The translations under genes and the position numbers were made by a program. The notes under the pieces were generated by a model. It had not been told where the DNA came from, searched no databases, and saw nothing but the letters and a program-made list of their open reading frames with translations. DNA of 64,000 bases from Typha latifolia (Eukaryota > Streptophyta > Magnoliopsida > Poales > Typhaceae), in NCBI GenBank assembly GCA_019914945.1, contig CM034099.1, positions 9,313,001 through 9,377,000 of the forward strand. The letters run 5' to 3'. Numbering within the stretch: the first letter of the stretch is position 1; each line of letters opens with the position of its first letter. This document shows positions 12,630-21,589 of this stretch, one piece after another.

Positions 12630-12663
12630 GTGCCAAACCCTAGCAGAGCTAGATATAGGTAAG

Positions 12664-13010
12664 TTGCCGAATCATACAAATATGCATCAATCTATATTAT
12701 ATGGGTATCTACAAGTCTTCCAAGAAATGTCTTTTTTATTAAAAAAAAACCTATATATGAACTCGCAAATCTTGACATAGTGAATAGAATCAAATTGCGA
12801 GTTCTACACAGATAGTCATCGATGATCGTCGTCGCCTTATTTATGATCTCTATGGAGAGTGATCGGGATGAATGGGCAGAGGAATACAAGATTTCAGAAA
12901 TAGAAATTTTTGAGCTACTAGAAAGTTTAGAAACTCTAATTTAAGAAACATGCATGAAACACCATTAATCTCAAAATGAGATTAAAATAGAATTACTAGT
13001 TCTACGTACA
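12664..13010. other. Intergenic, nothing recognised
   Basis: AT-rich DNA following the LINE-derived element. It forms the 3' flank of the first peptide gene (minus strand) and probably holds its transcript end, but I see no convincing terminator, repeat or ORF. Confidence 0.5.
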
Positions 13011-13202
13011 TTAGTGAGGGACTGCAGGAGGTTTGTTGCGCCAGATGGGATCTCGACAATTCTCACTGGGAGTGTCACAACCACCTCTTGCCTGTGAGAC
13101 TAGTACTTGAGAAGAAGACAACAGCCAAAGAATAGATGCAATGGAGATGACGAGGAACAAGAGAAGATTAGTACTCCTCTTCCTCTGCTGGTGATGCCCC
13201 AT
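13011..13202 (-). CDS. Small secreted two-cysteine peptide precursor, copy 1
   Basis: A 63-residue single-exon frame. Residues 1-12 are polar and basic (MGHHQQRKRSTN), 13-29 form a hydrophobic core (LLLFLVISIASILWLL), and a likely signal-peptide cut follows near SQA (36-38). The remaining tail of about 25 residues has cysteines at 42 and 49 (CDTPSENC, C-x6-C), then DPIWRNKPPAVPH, rich in proline and ending in His. A TATATAAG box lies 50-57 bp upstream of the ATG, so a short 5' leader is likely. Two relatives lie within 5.5 kb. The shape is that of a plant signalling-peptide precursor acting outside the cell, but it matches none of the families I know well (CLE, CEP, IDA, PIP, PSK, RALF). Function is unknown. 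Confidence 0.65.
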   Translation of the reverse strand: MGHHQQRKRSTNLLLFLVISIASILWLLSSSQVLVSQARGGCDTPSENCRDPIWRNKPPAVPH

Positions 13203-13251
13203 TCCTAATTGACTCCTCTACTGCTATTGCTAGTTAAGAGAAATTGATACG

Positions 13252-13259
13252 CTTATATA
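13252..13259 (-). promoter_or_regulatory. Putative TATA box of peptide gene copy 1
   Basis: TATATAAG on the minus strand, 50-57 bp before the ATG at 13202. The spacing suits a plant core promoter with a leader of about 20-30 bases. It is the only clear TATA word in the first 100 bp upstream. Confidence 0.5.
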
Positions 13260-13319
13260 GAAGATATTTGATGCTAGATGGACTACTTTCCTTGCAATAA
13301 CCTTTGGTGCTATCTAGAG

Positions 13320-13757
13320 GAGCTATTAATTGGCAGCACCAAGGTGGAAAAGCACGAGGGGAGACCAAGTGGAGATGCACGACCTTGGTAACAATCTGAT
13401 TCCAATAATTACAAGAAATCCGATTCAAAGTGTTTATTATTTAACTTCGGTTTCATACTTTTAGTCTATTGGGTCCTATTTTTTCTGATAGTGAGACGAC
13501 TCAAATGGATCTACATTGCCCGTTCGCACACCGTACTAGTGTGCTACAAATTCTTTACTTGTTTTTCCAAAATCCCATACATATGTTCACATAAAGCTAG
13601 ATGGCACTATCTTATCCATTGTGAATCCAAGTTACGAGAGGTTTTCCTTGGTTTACGCCCATGGAATTCTCCACCTTTGACAAAACAAGCGTTGTTGTTT
13701 TTGGACCATTGGAGATGGACTCGTGATAGTCAAGAGTACTCTTCTACTGCCACATGG
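13320..13757 (+). repeat. Diverged copy of the kinase-upstream block, here upstream of peptide gene 1
   Basis: Segments such as TTAATTGGCAGCACCAA, GAGACCAAGTGGAGATG, CATACTTTTAGTCTAT, GGAATTCTCCACCTTTGAC and CTTCTACTGCCACAT recur in the same order at about 20386-20722 and 21110-21450, ahead of the receptor kinase gene. Here the block starts 118 bp upstream of the peptide ATG. Similarity is patchy with indels, so this copy is older than the two tandem copies near the kinase. Whether it is a regulatory region or an unrecognised transposon is open. Confidence 0.7.
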
Positions 13758-14296
13758 CCCACATTCCATGGAATAAAAGGTTCATTTTGATTTATGGACT
13801 ACTTAAGCCAGAGAAAAAAGAAGAAGAAGTAATCTACTCTTAAAAAGTGAAGAGGTGAGATTGGCAGTGGAGGAGCTAAAAATTTTGATAGGGAGTCCAA
13901 TATCTCTAATTATATAGAATTACTTATGAAAAATAGTATTTGTTATAATAATCTAATTAAAATTATTTTAGGTATAAAAAAAAGACAACATATCTTCTTT
14001 TTTTTCATTTAATCAAATTTGAATTTTTAATTATATAGATTAGTTTTCAATACTAAAATGTATCTACTTAGGAATAAAAGAGTACGTTTTTTTTTTACCA
14101 TTGCTCTATGTTGACCAGTGTTTCTGATCAATTTTACATAACCTCGCACAATTTGTCACTCGATGTAGAGAAAAGTTATTAAATTAGAGGTAATTATTGA
14201 ATCATCGACGTATTGGATAGAAGTATGAGTGATTTTAGAGGAGTACAAGGTTCTACACTGATAGATAGGTATCTCATAGTCCACATTATAATTAGA

Positions 14297-14446
14297 TTAG
14301 GGAAGAGGATGTTTGTTTTGGATGACAGGAGTAATACAAATCCCAGTATTAGGGTCACAAGGAACTGATCCGATTGTTGTGACTAGTACTTGAGAAGAAG
14401 AGAATAGCCAAAGAATCATCCAACCATGACGACGAACAATAAAAGT
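14297..14446 (-). pseudogene. Small secreted peptide precursor, copy 2 (frameshifted)
   Basis: The reverse strand shares with copy 1 a near-identical stretch that encodes ILWL-FSSSQVLV, followed by a tail with CDPNTGIC (again C-x6-C) and QNKHPLP before the stop. The part that should encode the signal-peptide core is present in DNA, but about four bases fewer than in copy 1 shift it out of frame. The long open frame up to 14557 is therefore not a credible precursor. A short product starting at the Met of MILWLF would lack a normal signal peptide. It is most likely a pseudogene that confirms the family. Confidence 0.6.
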
Positions 14447-14559
14447 AATACACTCAGCTAATTTTTCATTCCACACCACGCAGTGGAAATTTACACAAAA
14501 AAATATAGTAAGCTTTTCAATTTTGTCACTCAGGTCCATTTTTTGTTTCCTTTGCACAT

Positions 14560-16190
14560 GAAATATTCTTTATTGTACTCTTCTTCTTTTTCTATCTCTC
14601 TTTCTCTTTTTTTTTTTATACAAGCCTCACTAATCACTTTTAAATTAATAAAGTAAGAGAATAATCGGTGATAGTAGTGAGATAATTAGGACTAGTTATT
14701 CAGCTATTCGTTTGACTTGCTAATAAGTATGCAAATCTGTCCAATTATTCCAATGATAGATGGGATAGAAATTGGAGTTTTATTAGAGAAACTTCTATTT
14801 ATTTATGGATGTTAGCACATTTATGTCATAGTTAGTATACTTAAATTTGAATTAGTTAGTTTCTCCTAAAAAACTCTTAACAATAAATTGCAATATCTAG
14901 TTAGTTATTCACACTTTTATTACACTTTTATTTATAAATTTTGTAGTTAATTTACCCATTTTACATTTATATTTGTGAATTTCGTACTTAATCATTAGCA
15001 ACAAAAAGAACAAAGAAAAAAAAGAATTGCTTTATGTTGCTAAAATAACTAAAAGCTCTGTAACCAATATTTCAAAAAAAAAAAAGAGAATTGCTAAATT
15101 CAAATTGCTTGGTTTCTTTTTTCTAAAAAAATTTAATCTATGTTGTAAATAAGTTGCAATATCTAGTTATGAATACCGTAAATTAGTAAGATATTAGTGA
15201 TTATAAAATGTTAATCTTCGGCTTTGATTTCACATTACTAGAGTATTCTTGGGTCTTTAATTTTGTTTATGAAAGACTCGGTATCTTATTAGTCAATAAT
15301 ATAAAAAGTTGGTTAAAAGGACTCAGCATCTTATTATTGAATATCCAACTCTGTCTTGAGTCCTAGAAAATGTTAGTCTTTTGGGCTTATTTACTTTGAG
15401 TTGAGAGACCTCTCATAAACTAGTTCAAGAATCTCTAACTTGGTTCAGTAATTAATTTTTTTTATATCTAATTACGTTTAATTTTTAAAAAATTAAGATT
15501 AGAAAATAAAACTAACTAATAAGTTTGGGCCTAGCCTCAGACCAAGCAAGGTTATATTTTTATTTTTATTTTTCTTTTTTATAGTGACAATGTGAAGATG
15601 ACGTCTCCTATTTAATTACTGAATTAGCGTTCAGGGCACGTAAAGCACGACAACGGCATATTAATTTCTTATCTCTTTTCTCTATGATTTATGAGAAATA
15701 TTGGAATTAGCAGCAACAAAGTAAAAAAGAGATTAAATTAAATTGAACCTATGGGTTCCATTTAAAATTTCATCCACAGTTGAAAGTTCTTTAGAACGTT
15801 CCATCTTTTTCTCTTCTTTTGATTAATATTCATCTTCTTCTGTATTTAAATTCTTAAATCGATTTTTCTTATGAATGGGACGAATTTAAAAAAAATAGAA
15901 TATCTACAAACGAAGCAAACCAACCAAAACATTATCCTCAAATTCAGAATAAAAAATCTAATTTAAGTAATACCATATTAAATTTTTATTAATAATAGAT
16001 TTAATAGTTAGTCTCTTCAGATTCTAAAGTTACTAAGGATTCCAAAGATACTAATATGAATTCTGGACCAATTTGATAGTAAAAAAATTATAAAAATTTA
16101 TCTAATGGTAGCCTCAAAAATTAGCTTTCCAGTTGTTTTCGTTTCACATAAATTGGAGATTGGAATGAAAAGATATAAATAAAATAGTAG
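14560..16190. other. AT-rich non-coding region with local duplications
   Basis: No gene is supported here. A word GTTGCAATATCTAGTTA occurs at about 14888 and 15151, with related A-rich flanks, a small internal duplication. The stretch 15228-15690 matches 19860-20050 in reverse complement (see the separate entry). Confidence 0.6.
15228..15690 (+). repeat. Inverted duplicate of 19860-20050
   Basis: AGAGTATTCTTGGGTCTTT, then TTTTTATAGTGACAATG, GTCTCCTATTTAATT and TTCTTATCTCTTTTCTC occur in this order. They have close matches on the opposite strand at 20030 down to 19880. An extra stretch of about 290 bp sits between the first and second blocks here. Confidence 0.65.
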
Positions 16191-16199
16191 AGAAAAGTT

Positions 16200-17450
16200 A
16201 GAACGGGGCAGATCGGTAAATATCTAACGTTACGGCGATCGTTGGAGGGTGGCGAATGGCCAAAGGTGGTTGTCGATGGGTGTATAATAGAGTGACTCAT
16301 GGTAGAGGATGCTGGTTAGGGTTTGGGTGTTTGAAAGAGTTCTGCAGTTACGATATACTCCTATGAAAATAAAGACGATCTAATGGCTACGATAAAATGA
16401 TAAATACGATAATAAAATAACTAAACTCAATTATTTCCCAATGCTCGGATGATTAAACAAATAAGCCTAACACCTTTATATATAGAGGTCGGATACAATG
16501 AGTCCTACTCGGACTAGCCCTAAAGACTTATATGACTCGAAGTAGGATTTATTTTAGAGGCTTGTATGACTTAATTAGACTTACAGTAGTGACTTATATG
16601 ACTTAACTAGACTTGTCTTAAAGACTTACATGACATAACTAGACTTGCCTTAAGAGCTTACAATATAAATTAATTAAATATAAATAAACTCGATCCATCA
16701 AACCTAATGTCCCCGTGATTCGATCCGATCAGATCCGGATCATATCAATCCATCACACTTTCGAAATCTTGTCCTCAAGGTGTCTAATCTCTAATGTCCT
16801 TATACTCATAGAGCTGCTTATGCGAATTAGTGGACTTAGGTTCATCCTCTTCATGACCGTCTAAGAACATGACATTGGCTGACTGGCACTGGCATTTATG
16901 ATCGGGGGTAAGTCTGTCATCATAATAAAAATATAAGTATTTCCTTCTATGCTCCTCCAAGTCATTGGGTATAAATCAGCGCGAGATCTACTATCAGTTG
17001 GGTTGAGTCGTCTACGCGGGCTGAGTCGGGGTAGATGTAGTCTCCTTACGGATCTGATTCAACTGATCCAACTTGGACTTCACCAGAATAGCTAGGGAGA
17101 ATGTCTCAACAAAAGTAGTGCGCCTCAAAACCTTGACCTCAACCTCAATGTCAAGCCTGAACCCACTAATGAAGGTACTCTTCAGGGCCAACTTTGACCA
17201 GTTGGTGACTTAGTTGTAGATTCATTTGAACTCTTTCAAGTAAGCTCAAACCGTTGTTGACTGAGTCAGCTTAGTCAACATGGTCTGAAAGTCCTTGTAC
17301 TAGGTTGAACCAAATCGAGCACGTCATGGCAAAGTATGAACGCACTGCAAACGACCAAATATACATCTCTGTATGTGTGAACACACTATAAATAACTACA
17401 AAGTGCATTTGAACGGTCCTAGAGTGCGTTCGAACGCACTTCAAATAATA
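16200..17450 (-). mobile_element. Gypsy chromovirus remnant (gag piece plus LTR)
   Basis: On the minus strand, 17290-16930 translates with stops into a Ty3/gypsy gag piece: AYLKEFK, TNWSKLALKSTFISGF and LVKSKLDQLNQIRKE. It runs directly into the pol-end signature LEDKI-type sequence (GAGGACAAG) and an LTR start TGATATGATCCGGATC at 16747. That joint and LTR start are those of the family seen at 30991 and 40713. Most of pol is missing. The lower LTR boundary is uncertain (about 16200). At 17330-17450 there are TTCGAACGC words typical of this LTR family. Confidence 0.65.
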
Positions 17451-18185
17451 GAATAGGCAATTTAATGCAGAGTGACTATTCATGTGCCCTTGAGTAATTT
17501 TTCATACTTTTTCAACTATTATGACACTGCTTGAGCACTTCAATAACGACTCTAAAATTATTTCGAACACTTTGATTTTAAAATCAACTTCCACTTTAAT
17601 ATTCTTCATTATGATATATAATAACTTGTGCATATGCTCATACATAAAATTTAGATATATTATATAAATAAAAATTATATTTTGAAATATAATTTACTAA
17701 TTATATAAGTACAAATAAAATCTAACACATAATTATTAGAGTCGGACTAAGTTTTAACAAATAGGGAGATTTACTTGTAAATGGATAAAAATAAATTTAT
17801 TTGTAATATAGTCAAAATATAAAAGATGCTATTTGTATTTTTTTCTAAATCTTATGACGACTTGCACGTATATTCGTTAAAACCCAAGATTTTGCATAGA
17901 TATAGTTCCTCTTTACAATTATAAGTTAAAAAGACGAGTAGTACCACTAAATAGATTGAGTATATATATGTAGACCGTTGATTAGCTTTAAGGGGCTATT
18001 AAAAAAAGGTTCTAGTACTACTAGAGAAGGAGTAATAAGCAAACGGGGTAGTTTTAGATGAATACACATGCAAAAAAGAAACGCTAAAAATATATAGAAA
18101 GCTCTCCCTTTCCTTCCATAACTTTAAAAAGAAAAAATACACTTGGTTAATATAAAGAAAAGGTCTCCAATCACAACTTCACTTA

Positions 18186-18404
18186 TCAATGTTTGGCAGG
18201 TGGCACAGTAATGCGATGAGGACGTCGAGGTTCTGGAGGATCGTCAGTCGTTGGGGAACCTGTGCAAGTTTCACTATTACAAGCTTTTGGCGCTGAGATC
18301 ACTGGAAGCTGAAGCCAAGGAATGGAACAAGTGATGATGGAGATGAGGAGGAAGAGAGTAGTAGTGATAGTAGAACTACTCGTCCTCCTCCTAAAATGGG
18401 CCAT
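18186..18404 (-). CDS. Small secreted two-cysteine peptide precursor, copy 3
   Basis: A 72-residue single-exon frame. I start it at MAHFRRRTSSS because the next segment is a clean signal-peptide core (TLFLLISIITCSIPWLQLPV, 17-35). The upstream in-frame Met at 18497 lies inside an inserted LTR. Cysteines are at 42 and 47 (CNSETC, C-x4-C). The first cysteine is at residue 42, as in copy 1. The tail is Pro/Thr-rich, then basic and ends VPPAKH, compared with PPAVPH in copy 1. Similarity to copy 1 is weak but the layout is the same: basic N-terminus, core with Trp, V/L-rich junction, two Cys, Pro-rich basic tail ending in His. Role is unknown; extracellular signalling is inference. Confidence 0.55.
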   Translation of the reverse strand: MAHFRRRTSSSTITTTLFLLISIITCSIPWLQLPVISAPKACNSETCTGSPTTDDPPEPRRPHRITVPPAKH

Positions 18405-18450
18405 CTCTTCTCGTAACTTATTTTCTTGGCGATGGAGAAGAGATGAATGG

Positions 18451-18455
18451 TGCAC
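18451..18455. repeat. Target duplication TGCAC (left), partner at 19139-19143
   Basis: The 5-bp word TGCAC occurs directly on both sides of the 683-bp block 18456-19138. It marks the insertion point 47 bp upstream of the peptide copy 3 start codon. Confidence 0.6.
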
Positions 18456-19138
18456 TATGTTACGAACCGGCTTAATCCGATCCATAACGGTTTTCAAGTT
18501 TAAATCTTAGCTTGATAGCCCTCCAATGGCTAGGTAGATGCTAGGTTTAATTTTTGGTTTGAAGAGGGAGAAGTTATTGTAGAAGATGGAGGTTAGAAGT
18601 TGGAAGAGGCCGACCAAAAACTTGGACGATGGAAGAAGGGAGGTGGAAGAGGATACCAATGGCTAGAGTCAAATAGAGAAGGAGATAAAGGCCAAAGCAA
18701 ATTCCAATATCATCATCATTATGCTCCAATTAAGGTTTCCTCCACATATATATAGAGCTCACCCTAGGGACTCATCAACTAACAAATCAACAACTAAGTT
18801 AAAACCCTAACAAACCAACTAAACTAGTATTTCTTATCTTTCCATATTAACCCTTAATTTCTTCGTAGATAGATTCCGAATCTGGAGAAGTCATAAATAC
18901 AAAAGTTGTAGATCTGGAGGTTGGAAAACTTATCTAACTAGTTTGATATTATTTGGATATGTGTAAAATATTCTGTGAATATTTTTCAAAAACTGCACAG
19001 AATTAAATTTAGCTAATTAAATAAAATTCTAACTTGCTAAGACTCTAACTAAACTAAATAATCAAATAAGATAATTAGACTCAATCCACTAAGCCCAATC
19101 TCCCTTTGATGTGATCCGATCTAACCCAATTCACATCA
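18456..19138 (-). mobile_element. Solo LTR (gypsy type) just upstream of peptide gene 3
   Basis: The minus strand begins TGATGTGAATTGGG, similar to the TGATATGATTCGG start of the gypsy LTRs elsewhere in the window, and ends about TCGTAACATA. TGCAC flanks it on both sides. No internal element sequence is present. A TATATATAG box lies at about 18746-18754 in the same orientation as the peptide gene. Transcription from it would read through the rest of the LTR into the peptide gene after about 300 bp. The last bases are not a perfect CA, so the edge may be off by two bases. Confidence 0.6.
18746..18754 (-). promoter_or_regulatory. TATA box of the solo LTR
   Basis: A TATATATA word on the minus strand inside the LTR, oriented toward the peptide gene. 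It lies about 340 bp before the ATG at 18404. Function as the peptide promoter is inference. Confidence 0.4.
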
Positions 19139-19143
19139 TGCAC

Positions 19144-20062
19144 TTAGTTAGTTTATACAGAGGGACGAGTACTTCGACATGGTCGGACTTCTTCCTTTAC
19201 ATCAATTTAAGCTAGCTATCTCCAACTAGCCGAGAGTTATCGCTTTGACAAATTAACCACCTGGATTCATGCGTATAAGTCAAATTAAGCAATATACTTT
19301 TCTGAGCTTCTTTATTTACGTTTTATTTTTATTTTTTATTTTCTTTTACTTGAAACTTTATTTTTTTTACATTTATATTTTTATATCAACTCTATTGTTT
19401 TTAGTTGATATTACTACTTTTTATATTGAGAATAATAATGTCATTTATTTACGACTTACTTGCTCTTTTAGGATAAATATAACGATAACTTATCCCTCCA
19501 TATATTATATTACAAGGCTGCAACCGCATAATCAGGATTTGGAGGAATGCGATGGATGACAATGTCATTATGTCATTGATGAAAGAGAGCGATTGAGATA
19601 GAAACCGCAGGACAAGAAATAAAGAGAATACGTGTCGTAGAAATGCAATGTAAATATCACTAATGGGTATAAAAGTTGAAAATAAAATGATCAGAAGTAA
19701 CACCAAGAAGAAGAAGAAACAAGATAATCAAATCATTAGAGAGAAGAGATAAGAAATACGCGGTTCATACTTACTATATATTAAGCCTCCATTCATCCAA
19801 CCAATAAGTCCATTGTTGTGAAGAAGTGCCCAAAAGTGCCGGGTGGAAAAATTGATACGCGGAATAGAAGAGAAGGAAAATAAACCATGAAGAGAAAGAG
19901 ATAAGAAATACGTGGTTGGTGCGCTTGACGTACCCTAGTCGCTAATACATTAAATAGGAGAAGTCATCCTCATTACATTGTCCCTATAAAAAACAAAACA
20001 AAATGAAAGACCCAAGAATACTCTGATAACGTGAAATAATAGCTAGAGACTTAACATCTAAA
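19144..20062. other. Intergenic between peptide gene 3 and the kinase, no gene supported
   Basis: The stretch just after 19143 is the displaced original upstream flank of peptide gene 3. A T-rich tract (about 19310-19400) gives meaningless hydrophobic frames. GAAGAGATAAGAAATACG occurs twice (about 19745 and 19900), and 19860-20050 is the inverted partner of 15228-15690. Confidence 0.55.
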
Positions 20063-20790
20063 GATGCTTCATTTCCACACTTAGTCTCCCTGGAGCTCTT
20101 ATGCTGGGGGGTGCTAATAGCTCGAGCAGTCCATCTTGATCCTAAGGTTAATTTTCCAGACCAACTACTCCTCTCAGTTCTCATGTAAGGAAAATTACTT
20201 TATGTCGCATCAAATCTTCTGAATCTACTACTACGAAACAAATCATTAATCTTACTACGAAACTCTCAAACGTTCATATTAAAAGCTAGGCTAGTCTATG
20301 ACTAAACGTATGTAAATACCAACAATGGCCAACAAAACTCGAGACTCTTACCCTACTGAAATTCTCGTCATATGAGAAAGATGAGCAATTAATTAGCAGC
20401 ACCAAAGTAAAAAGCACGAGGAGAGACCAAGTGGAGATGACAAAGATCTTTCATCCTAGCTCGACCACAAATGGATCCATATATGTCAGTTTTTGGCTTC
20501 AATTCCACACTTTTAGTCTATATATTGTATCCCTTTATTGATAGTGACTCTTTGGCAACCACACATGGATCACTATGAGAAGTTTTCATTGGTTTCAGCC
20601 TTGACTTCGTTTCATACTGGAATTCTCCACATTTGACAAAAGAATTGTTATCATGTGGAAAGTTGGAAACCAAATTAAACTCAAGACTCAGGGATAAGTC
20701 AAGAGCCTTCTACTGCCACATTCTGTCAGTCAAGAGTAACTACTATCATGGGTCAGTCATTGTCAGGGTTGTGCCCATATACCATGATGA
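20063..20790 (+). repeat. Tandem duplication upstream of the kinase, unit 1
   Basis: It starts about CTTCATTTCCACACTTAGTC and runs to the CATGATGAAG word near 20790. Shared marks with unit 2 are 726 bp apart at the TCTCCCTGG near the start and 724 bp apart at TGTCAGGGTT near the end. The units are highly similar throughout. The short open frames in them appear on both strands and show no domain. Confidence 0.9.
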
Positions 20791-21513
20791 AGTTTCATTT
20801 CCGCAATTGGTCTCCCTGGAGCTCTTATGCTGGGGGTTGCTAATAGCTCGAGCAATCCATCTTGATCCTAAGGTTAATTTTCTAGACCAACTACTCCTCT
20901 CATAGTCTCTTGCAAGGAAAATTATTTCATGTAGCATCAAATCGTCTGAATCCACTACTCGAAACAAATCATTAATCTTACTACGAAACTCTCAAACGTT
21001 CATATTGAAAGCTAGGCTAGTCTATGACTAAACGTTTGTAAAGACAAACAATGGCCAACAAAACTCAGACTCTTACCCTACTGGAATTCTCGTCATATGA
21101 GAAAGAGGAGCAATTAATTAGCAGCATCAAAGTAAAAAGCACAAGGAGAGACTAAGTGGAGAAGACAAAGATCTTTCATCCTAGCTCGACCACAAATGGA
21201 TCTATATATGTCATTTTTTGGCTTCGATTCCACACTTTTAGTTTATATATTATATCCCTTTATTGATAGTGACTCTTTGGCAACCACACATGGATCACTA
21301 TGAGAAGTTTTCATTGGTTTCAGCCTTGACTTTGTTTCATACTAGAATTCTCCACCTTTGACAAAAAAATTGTTATCTATGAAAAGTTGGAAAACAAATT
21401 AAACTCAAGACCCGAGGATAAGTCAAGAGCCTTCTACTGCCACATCCGGTCAGTCAAGAGTAACTACTATCATGGGTCAGTCATTGTCAGGGTTGTGCCC
21501 GTATACCATGATG
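20791..21513 (+). repeat. Tandem duplication upstream of the kinase, unit 2
   Basis: Second copy of the 725-bp unit. It ends at CATGATGAAG, 77 bp before the first ATG of the receptor kinase, so it forms the kinase promoter region. High similarity between units points to a recent duplication. A diverged third copy is at 13320-13757. Confidence 0.9.
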
Positions 21514-21589
21514 AAGATGAGTAGTATCTTGCCTCATCGCGCTCTGATCTTCTTCTTCGTCTCTGTGATTAGTTATTAATTTTTTTTCC

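Larger units (their letters stand above)
7986..12649 (-). mobile_element. LINE-derived non-autonomous element with a nested copia insertion
   Basis: On the minus strand the element starts near 12649 with GCTCTGCTAGGGTTT. It passes through a GC-rich 5'UTR-like stretch (9156 down to about 8480) and ends at a poly(A) tract at 7986-7995, just after TCTGTCTACGGACAC, a 3' end much like that of LINE-B. Its flanks are a 14-bp duplication with one mismatch: TAGATATAAGTAAG (7972-7985) and TAGATATAGGTAAG (12650-12663). Without the nested copia element (9162-12629) it is only about 1.2 kb. No endonuclease or RT domain is present, so it would depend on another LINE. Short open frames at 8188-8439 and 8480-8665 (-) have no recognisable domain. 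Confidence 0.65.

Noticed and set aside
18322..18510. Open frame on + over peptide gene 3
   Set aside because: It is the antisense of the signal-peptide region. Basic and hydrophobic runs mirror the minus-strand codons and part lies in the solo LTR.
19269..19706. Hydrophobic frames on both strands
   Set aside because: They come from a T-rich tract. Composition explains the apparent membrane segments.
20633..20967. Short frames on both strands in the tandem units
   Set aside because: Present in both units but with different frame breaks in each and no domain. They are not kept as a coding sequence should be.
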